DNA from: Cristatella mucedo
Lineage: Eukaryota; Bryozoa; Phylactolaemata; Cristatellidae
Direction of reading: 5' to 3'
Assembly (NCBI GenBank): GCA_009760855.2
Contig: WPIO01000101.1
Span: 48,501 to 112,500, forward strand
Length of the DNA: 64,000 nt
Below the pieces are notes generated by a model. That model did not search any database, had not been told where the DNA came from, and worked only from the letters and a program-made list of their open reading frames with translations. A program made the position numbers and the translations under genes. Shown here piece after piece: positions 56,534 through 64,000 of the stretch. Numbering within the stretch: position 1 is the stretch's first letter; each line of letters opens with the position of its first letter.

Positions 56534-56672
56534 ATTCATTTGTATTTGTATAGCGCTCTAAGAGAACTTAATCTCTATTCAGGCGCTTCACATCGCCGGG
56601 CTCGAGCCCACGATCTTAGCCAGACCTTGGTCGGGTCGATTGCCATAACCACTGGGCCAAACCAGCTCGGCC
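56534..56672 (-). mobile_element. tRNA-derived SINE, type 1
   Basis: The minus-strand copy has head GGTTTGGCCCAGTGGTTATG, B box GGGCTCGAGCCC, then GAATAGAGATTAAGTTCTCT and GCGCTATACAAATACAAATG. It is well preserved. Confidence 0.75.
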
Positions 56673-57253
56673 GAGAATGAAGAACGCTTGAGGAAAAAAC
56701 GCCGGGCAAGCGACAACTTCGAGGGTGGGGGTATAAGGTCACGGCTAGTAGTCGAGCGAGATGTCTTCGCTGCAAAATTTCGGCTGCTCATTCAGAAATA
56801 TCCCCGGCCTTCAGTTTTACCATTGAGCTCAAGGTCATTGACGAGCAGCATTGGGGAGTGGAAAGTTAGTTTGGCCACCAAGATCAAGTGAACAGTCGCA
56901 GCGGCCTTAAGAGCTCCGCGCGTCACAATGGACAAGCTGCGTGCGTTGACGAACGTTACATCGTTCGCAGCGATGGCCCGGGGTAGCAAGCGCCATCGCC
57001 TGCCGCTCCTTCGACACTGTGTCTGCAGAGTCTCGGCTACCGCAGCATGGGATTACGGGCAGCCAGAGGAAGGCGGCGGCAGACTCGCTGACACAGAACC
57101 CGACGACAACCGACGTGCGACGACGAGACTGAGCCTGCGACGACCGACAGAGTAAAGCGTATTTGCTCGTCGACCAATGTTTTGACCAATGTCTGCTGCT
57201 CACTCGTTAGCGTCTTGCAGCCACAAGGCCACTTGCCGGCCTGGTGCAGTCCA

Positions 57254-57350
57254 CTACACGAGAGCCACAAGACGCTCGCTCTCTGCCCACAGCCGTGCGG
57301 CTCCTTCCTCGTCCAGAGCGTCGGAGCTTGGCGGCGTCGGCATGCACTCA
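57254..57350 (-). CDS. RDH gene C exon 6 (C-terminus, stop)
   Basis: The acceptor is cctttgcag. One base completes the Ser codon after YF, then [31 protein letters not shown] and TAG. The frame and phase match exon 5 exactly, and the RLWAES-RLV pattern is typical of the family end. Confidence 0.82.
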
Positions 57351-60300
57351 CTGCAAAGGTTCAAGCACAAAATAGATCAAAGATTGACGACGGAGTGAGG
57401 CATAAGTAGCAGACTATTGCCCGGGCAACGGTGAACGGCGAAAGCAGCACGTGACGCCAAGAGAAGCACGTGCAGCGCAGCCAGCACGCCCTTCTCCTAA
57501 GATCAGCATTCTCCAAAGATCTTCTCCGAAGATCGCCACGAAACAGACTACTTTACCTCTTGTGCACGATCAATCACTCCGTGCATCGGGTGCAAGGAGT
57601 GATCGCTGCCCGATCAAGTGGCCAACAAAAGGGACAGGCAAGCTCACGTTCTACTCCTGTAAGACGGAAGTCCGAAAAAGTCAGATACAGTGTAATTAAC
57701 TTTGCTTATACTGCCATTTCACGCCTTTTTTCAGCTGACTTTCGAATCAACTTCCATGCAGCTCAGCTTCCTCAACTATTCTATTAAATAACTATATTTT
57801 TCGTTTATTCTTCCATGACATGTGCGTTCACCATCAAGTATGGATCCAGAGGCACTCGCGATCTTGCTGAATTTTTTTTCTATTATAAGTACATAAGTCT
57901 TGCTGCCACTGTTGAGCACATACTCACGAGGTCAGCACGATCTAGCGAGATTCCATAGCATGGCTAGGTAGCAAGCATGACGTCATACGAGGTTAACGAT
58001 CAAACTAGGAGTTATTTATTACCCAAATCGCCCGCAGAGATCGACGCCTGCTCTTCAGCAGTACGAGCCATCTGACTTTCAGAAGCACTCTATTGTTCAT
58101 GATGAACTCGGAGGAGAGTCGTGATGGCATATGCCTCTTACAGCACTGTATCCTTACAAAACTATACATATGCTCGAGCGACGAAAGAATGCGACAGCAG
58201 CTTTGGTTGATGTCGTGCTGACGGTCCAGAGTGTCCACCCCATATTAGAGAGTCCATATCAGAGTGTCCACCCAATCTAGTGTCCACCCCATAGTGCTGG
58301 CGGTCTCATGTACATGCCAGACTGTGAGATTGAGAAAGTGCATTTTGCCTTTGGGATTTGTTCAAACCTTGAGAAATGCCAGCATCTTTTGAAAGAAGTA
58401 CTCGCCAGAGCAGAGGCTAAGTTAGCCAGAGGCCAGCCAACTGTTCGTTCGTCTTACGCATCGAGCACTGCAGCCCTCCTCTAAGGCCTAAAAGATTTCA
58501 GACTTCGAGCTGAGTATCACATCTTGCTCCATTCATATGCAGCTTGACGTTTTTCAATGTGAATAGCTACATAAGAAATTTGGATTTTTTCATAGAGATT
58601 ACCAAGCTCACAATTCAAATCGACTACAGGAGAACGTGCATACAGAGATGTAGCCATCGCGTTGATACATATATGACATACCCGGTATCCTTGGCCATCA
58701 CATCAGATCATACACTTGCGTCAATTGTGCATTTAGTGCTTGTGGATGGCTGCAATTTGCCTGTTATAGCAGGATCAACTTTCAATCATATACATTTGGT
58801 AGGCTGGTATATTTATACTTTTCTATACTTGTTCACCGACCTTGGTCAACAACCTTAAATCCTTTGGAGACCGTGCATACAGTTCGTATGCTCCCAAAGC
58901 GTGGAACTCCCTCCCGAACTGCGTCAGAACATCCCCTAACCTGACCACATTTAAAAGGAACTTAAAAACACACCTATTTAGGACAGCATTTAATGGGTCC
59001 CCGTGATTCGTCCTTCATGTGCTTATGCGTGCTGACACTGTGCATGCTGCCACTAACCACATTTGCATGCTGACCCTGTGCATGTCATCCCCTAACCATA
59101 TTATTCATTTTGTTTGTTTTTCAAGCACGATTTTACTTACCATTCAATTGCATTTCCCTTTGCAGCAAATGTAAAGCACATAGAAAGAGATTAAGTTCTC
59201 TGAGGGCGTTTTATCAAGTGCATTATTATTATTATTATTATTATTCCTGTAGTCAATCTAACCATAGACGTCAATTTAGCTTATTTTTTAATCAGTCGAT
59301 ACACTTCCGCATGCCTGCAGTCAAGCGTTTGGCTAAACGATACACTATGGGAACAAGAATGCAGTGAGAACAACAGCTTGAGGGTTTCTTTGTTTACAAG
59401 ATCTTTCGAAAAACCAAATTTCGCACTAGTATCCTCGTACCTGAAATATGCCCCTGTCTGTGCCTCCAGTCCAGGACACACAGCACAGTGGATCGTTGTC
59501 TGAGCACCTTCCACGGGAGTTTTCAGGAAGGCACTGAGGAAATTTCGGAAAAAAATTTCTATAAAAAAAGGCATGTGCTGAAACAGCCCTGTCGCCACCG
59601 TACCCGGATGTACTGAATACACAGAGATCCCAGTACCTGCAGCAAAAGCCAAGCAAAAATAGATTAGGGTACATTCATGAAGAATCACATTAACTGCAGC
59701 AAAAGCCAAGCAAACATTGCCCGGGTAACAGGAGGAGATCTCAGTATCGGCAGCAAAAGGTTAATCGACACTGTTCAAGCAATGCTCAGCAGGAATACTA
59801 ATCGATGCTGGCTTATTTCATGGAGCACAATCTCCCATTGGAATCTTTACGAGCCATACACGAGGATACTGGTTCAATAAAAAAAATTGTGGTGCAGCAC
59901 GTGAGGGCAGAGAGTGCTTTTTTGACAGCATTCCCACAAACAACGACGATTGCTGATTCTTCCAAGATTCTTCCAAGCACTTGGGCTTCGAGCCTCTCGA
60001 CTGCACAGACAGACAGACAGACACCAGCTGAGAAGCACTGCCGCCGAGCAGACGCTGCGCGAGGGCGTAGAGCGGCGGCGATTGTCTCCACCTGCCAGCC
60101 TCTTGGCAAGCTCCTTAACGAAGAGCACGTTGGCAAGCTTGCTCCTGCAGTAAGCGATCCACGGGCTCGGGCTTCTCTCACCCTCGAGGTCGTCGTAATC
60201 GAGTGAAAATACTACAACGAAGCACCGAGAGCAGACAGTGAGAGCGTGAGCACACAAGCTTCCCTACGAGCGTGTCGTGCTGCGGCTAAACTTGGTACAG

Positions 60301-60450
60301 GCAGCAACGTAAAAATGGCCCTCGCCTCGGGGGCATACGCACGCATGTGCCCCCATAGGCTAGGCATGGCTTGCAAGAGTACGCGTATGTGTCTGTGTCA
60401 GTGTGTGTGTATGCGCTCGTGTGCACATGCCTGTGTGAAAGGGCTTGTCA

Positions 60451-60485
<35 letters not shown>

Positions 60486-62859
60486 TGAGCGTGTGCAAAT
60501 GTGCGTGTCAGTGGGTGCACGTTTGCGTGCTATGGTCGCGATATTTTCAAAACATTAACACAGAGCATTTAGTATCTGGTCTGCACTGCACTATGCCGCA
60601 GAGTCTTCAAGAGATTGGTCTAACGGGCACGTGATAATTGGCTGCACGTGATATCAGGTCACCGAAGATGCTTTTGTGACGACCGTGTGAGGACATTGGC
60701 ACACATCCTTGTAGTAAGCCTCCAGACACAGAAGACCCTCTTAGCATTGTACTAATAATAGTCAAAATAAACACTCGTATAAATAAATATTAGCTGATTT
60801 AACAGTATCATTTGTATAGCAGCAGAAGAGTCTTAACGGCTATCACCACCGCTTGCAGTTGGCAGTAAAGAATCGCCCATTTCACGATTCGAACCCGCGA
60901 CCTCGGTCGTGAAGAGCAAGCACCTTACCTCCTGTGATATTTCGGCAGACTCTAGTTAATTTTCGCATACTGGAAAGCATGGGGCCTGCATGCCACACGG
61001 GCAACAATTTAAGCATGCATCAGCGAATAAAAACGAATTTCATATGGAGCGAATGCTATGTGGAAAGGCCGAGTTTTGGTTTCTTTTCAACTTATGTCGA
61101 GTCAAGGGATGTCTCTGGGCTTTCCAGTCGCGAGTTCAATGCTATAGATGACTACCAGCTATGGGCTCCAAAGGACTCGAGGTTAGAGGTCAAGCTGAGC
61201 GACTGGAGTCTGAGAAGCAGCGATGGGAAGCCTGAAGAGCAAGATGCATTTAAAATAGGTCAACTGGAGGAGCAGGAGAATGAAGGGGCGTAAAGCTGAG
61301 GGAACCTTGAAGTCCCTTAATTGGCTGCTTGATGTGCAGGTCGGTGAGAAGTGGTGCACAGGCGACCAGCAAGCAGTGAGTAACAGCAGCCAAGACGAGA
61401 TTTCACACATGCATGGACCGAATTAGATGCAGTATCCCTGACTGCGCACGCACGCATTTTTTTCATGTTACATAGCTGACAGAAGGCAGACTTGACTATG
61501 GAGCGTCTAGTGAAAGGTCACTTTACTTTGGAATATGATTCACCCAGATTCGTGCCGCTCTACAGGAGATATGCTGGCCGAGCCAATTTTGAGTGCCAAG
61601 CTTTCCAATTTCCAAGTCACACTAAGTTTTCCCATAAGTAGTAAGTTGGTTTTATCGCAATTCAATTTGAGCAAGTTTCTTACCATCCATATGCAGATGC
61701 CAGTAATACATGCAGCATGAGAGTTGAGAGAATTTTTACGTGCTTGAAGGCTGGCACGAATAAAATCATAGGTAGAGCGTGTGCGTGTGATGGGCATAGC
61801 AGTGAAAGCCTTGATTGTGCTTGGCAAATACATCGGTAAGAGGAATAGTATAGATTGTGAAAAGAGCCAGACCAAGCACAGAGCCCAGGGGTAACCCTAG
61901 TCGAGTGGTTCTTCGCCTGATTGTTACCCGTTGACATCAACGCTATGGAGTGTCTACTGAGATATGGCCTAAACCATTGCATTGCAATTCCAGTGAGGCC
62001 CAGGCGAGATAAGAGCCACTCGAGAAGGACCAATAGTTGATCGATAGTATCAAACGTAACCGAAAGATAAAGCAAAACAAGCAGACGGACTTTACCTAAG
62101 TCTGAATTCCTGAGAAGGTCTTCATACACGCAAAGCAATGCTGACTCTGTGAAAGGGATTTGCTCTAAAACCCGACTGGAACTTAATTGGCAGGTTTCAA
62201 GTTTGGGATATAAGAGTTTAGCTGGCCTGCCGCTACTCGTTCACATGTGTTTTGTTAAATTCTTACCCTGACCCACAAGGTCAACCTGGGACCACGGGTT
62301 GGCTATTTCATAGCTTGCTAACACTTTCACCAGTTTCAGCCTCCCCGTGCTCTCAGGTCTTTTCGGGACAAACAATTATCTGTCCCGTTCATTCACTGAA
62401 AGTCAGCCGGTCGCAGAAGCTTCTCCTCTGCAGGTCCTAGAATTGTGGAACTCACTTCCACAATTCTAATGCAACGACATTTACTCGCCTGCTGCTGCTG
62501 ACTGTGGCACACCATTTCAGCCATCATGAGCTGCTGCTATTTTCGCACTACTCACTTCCCCGACACTGCACTGCTGACTCAGCTTCTGCTTCTCACTCTC
62601 TCTTTGTTGTGTGAGATTAAGCTCCTCGAGGGCATCGAAAGCCGCTTAGGCTTAAAGTGCCTTAGAGGAAACTCTCTTGCATAACTTCCACTCGATCTTC
62701 GTGTGGCTTTATGGAGTGACGGTCAGATAAATTATATTAAATTACATTACATCGGCTTTGAATGCATTACAGAAAACTCTCTAGCATAATGCTCACCGAT
62801 TTTTGTGACTTTGTGGTGTTGCTGACGAAGATGAACACCCATGCACACACACACACACA

Positions 62860-62947
<88 letters not shown>

Positions 62948-64000
62948 CACACATGCACACACACACAGACACAAACACGTACATACATGCATATGCACCC
63001 AGATAATAGATTCCAATTCTGCAGCAGAGAAGCTTTACTGCCCATTGCAAGAAGGCTTATTTATAGCCACCGAGGCTCGTCTGCCACTATACAACTGAGG
63101 CTGCTCAATGTGACATAAATGAGCTCACTAACTTGTTCATACACTACAGGTCTAAGGAGTCGTCCCCCATGCCATCCATTCTGTTCTTGTCACCTCTGAC
63201 CGGCTCTGCCCGATGAGGATGGCTACAAGCGATTTACTTTACAAATGGCAGCGCACACTCGAAGGCTCGATCGCTGCTTGGTTTATTCCACGCAGAGCAC
63301 TTACACAGTGCTCTGCGTAAAAGACAAAGTGATCAACAATGCACGCACAAACACGGCAGCGGCACGGCAGCATCAGCTCCAGACGAACGCTTCGTGCGGC
63401 TAAATTGGACGGCTATAATTAATACGCTAATGCATAAGACTGCTACAGTAGCTACCGTGGGCAGCAGCAGCGGCAGCACCTACTGCGATGGGCAGTTGAC
63501 GACACAACCACCACTCGGCTCGGTTCAGATGCCTTCAGCAGGTCCAGCAGCAGAGTGGTCAGCAAGAAGTGCCCGAGGTGGTTGACACCGAACTGCATCT
63601 CGAAGCCGTCCCGTGTTTTGGATTGAGGAGCTCCCATGACGCCTAGCAGTAGGGAAGTTAATTCAGCTTCATTGCCTGACGTGCCAAGGCCTCGGAAACA
63701 GCAGTGAGGCTACACGCTTTCCTGCCAAGCCCTGCCCTCCCCCTCCGCCACTGCCGAGCCACTCACCAGCATTGTTGATCAGTATGTGCAGGGCCTTCTC
63801 TGACGCCTTCACGTCGGCGACGACGGCTCTGATCGAGGCAAATGAAGCTAGGTCAAGTTCCTTGACGACGATATTGTCGCTCCTGCTCGCAGCACGAATG
63901 TATTCGGCTGCCTCATTCAGCTTTGTCAAGTTTCGTGCAGCTATGATGACCCTGGCACCTCGGCCGGCAAGGTCAGCAGCAGTCTCCCGGCCGATTCCAT
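57254..64000 (-). CDS. Retinol dehydrogenase-like SDR, gene C (5' end outside window)
   Basis: This is the third, more diverged member of the array. Visible exons are 64000-63767 (partial exon 2), 63642-63484, 60211-60092, 59636-59441 and 57350-57254, with phases 1,1,1,2 as in A and B. The window edge cuts the cofactor loop, leaving its GIG. Seen next are [45 protein letters not shown] with the active-site Ser, [16 protein letters not shown] (YxxxK), [20 protein letters not shown] and YFSECM. The C-terminus [15 protein letters not shown] is closer in style to RDH13 than to A and B. Exon 3 is one codon shorter than in A and B. Introns contain a LINE of each family and a long CA repeat. Nothing appears broken in the part seen. 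Confidence 0.88.
58850..59247 (+). mobile_element. LINE family 1, 3' end in RDH gene C intron 5
   Basis: It holds the last ORF segment (SLETVHT-like bases, [13 protein letters not shown]) plus the 3' UTR and tail TAGAAAGAGATTAAGTTCTC, ending in seven ATT units. The clean tail suggests a fairly recent copy. Confidence 0.78.
59441..59636 (-). CDS. RDH gene C exon 5
   Basis: The acceptor is ctgcag and the donor TTCAG/GTACGA; the exon is 196 bases, as in A and B. It encodes [20 protein letters not shown], a strongly hydrophobic Phe/Ile-rich stretch, [20 protein letters not shown] and AYF. Confidence 0.88.
60092..60211 (-). CDS. RDH gene C exon 4 (YxxxK)
   Basis: The acceptor is gttgtag and the donor GCAG/GTGGAG; the exon is 120 bases, exactly as in A and B. 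It encodes [17 protein letters not shown] and [20 protein letters not shown] with the catalytic Tyr and Lys. Confidence 0.88.
60450..60486 (+). repeat. (GT)n microsatellite
   Basis: A GT repeat inside a wider GTGTGC-rich stretch in RDH gene C intron 3. Confidence 0.95.
60788..60945 (-). mobile_element. tRNA-derived SINE, type 2
   Basis: Inverted copy: GGTAAGGTGCTTGCTCTTCA (A box side), GCGGGTTCGAATCG, GATTCTTTACTGCCAACTGC, GCTATACAAATGATACTG and TTAAATCAGC. Confidence 0.72.
61075..62235 (-). mobile_element. LINE family 1, RT copy in RDH gene C intron 3
   Basis: The minus strand encodes [20 protein letters not shown], the [12 protein letters not shown] segment, [12 protein letters not shown] and downstream HAFVTSRL-like codons. 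The 3' tail is lost and the frame is broken. Confidence 0.75.
62250..62765 (+). mobile_element. LINE family 2, 3' end in RDH gene C intron 3
   Basis: A plus-strand copy in inverse orientation to the other family 2 copies. It holds GTTTCAGCCTCC, AATTGTGGAACTCACTTCC and CCGCTTAGGC, and ends ATTAAATTACATTACATC. Confidence 0.65.
62843..62990 (+). repeat. (CA)n microsatellite
   Basis: About 100 bases of near-pure CA, then mixed CATGCA/CAGACA units, in RDH gene C intron 3. Confidence 0.97.
63484..63642 (-). CDS. RDH gene C exon 3
   Basis: The acceptor is tgctag and the donor CGCA/GTAGGT; the exon is 159 bases, phase 1 to 1. It encodes [40 protein letters not shown] and [10 protein letters not shown]. 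The donor was picked by phase agreement with exon 4; a second GT eight bases on is possible but gives no such match. Confidence 0.82.
63767..64000 (-). CDS. RDH gene C exon 2 (partial, cut by window end)
   Basis: The open frame runs from the window edge ([20 protein letters not shown]) through [16 protein letters not shown] to LHILINNAG. The donor is CTG/GTGAGT. The upstream TG-x-x-x part of the cofactor motif lies outside. Confidence 0.9.

Overview
The window is animal nuclear DNA. Genes are split by kilobase-scale introns with GT-AG sites, exons are GC-rich, and dinucleotide microsatellites, tRNA-derived SINEs and CR1/L2-like LINEs are abundant. There are no operons, ribosome binding sites or CRISPR arrays. 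Protein motifs and repeat types suggest an invertebrate bilaterian; a lophotrochozoan is my guess only. Every gene I can support lies on the minus strand.

Left part (1-20,200): two separate sets of exons encode a DGCR8/Pasha-like WW plus heme-binding dimerisation segment. Set 1 has exons at 19,670-19,955, 17,808-17,950 and 16,641-16,740. Set 2 has exons at 2,439 to about 2,685, 2,144-2,298 and one starting at 1,933. Splice phases agree between the sets. An unnamed conserved-looking ORF (10,490-11,182) lies between them. A CpG-rich island with a 27-G run lies at about 4.75-6.56 kb. The double-stranded-RNA-binding part of DGCR8 was not found.

Middle (20-27 kb): mostly repeats, including nested LINE fragments, SINEs and a 187-bp element at 23,764-23,950 that I recognise as a non-autonomous hAT transposon of the SPIN (Space Invaders) family.

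Right part (27.6-64 kb): a head-to-tail array of three retinol-dehydrogenase-like short-chain dehydrogenase/reductase genes. Gene A (36,785 to 27,696) and gene B (52,815 to 39,406) are complete: six exons, 987 coding bases and 328 residues each, with intron phases 1,1,1,1,2. Gene C (from beyond 64,000 to 57,254) lacks its 5' end here. A and B are nearly identical in exons 2 and 3 but much more diverged elsewhere, which suggests exon-limited homogenisation. Introns hold LINE and SINE copies, long GA/CT/CA tracts, a minisatellite 11 bases from a splice donor, and an odd inverted-repeat structure at 41.17-41.97 kb that encloses a TA-rich palindrome and a short CCCTAAA array.

All identities are by eye from memory of the families. 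No search was run, so percentages are hand counts and LINE/SINE ends are approximate.
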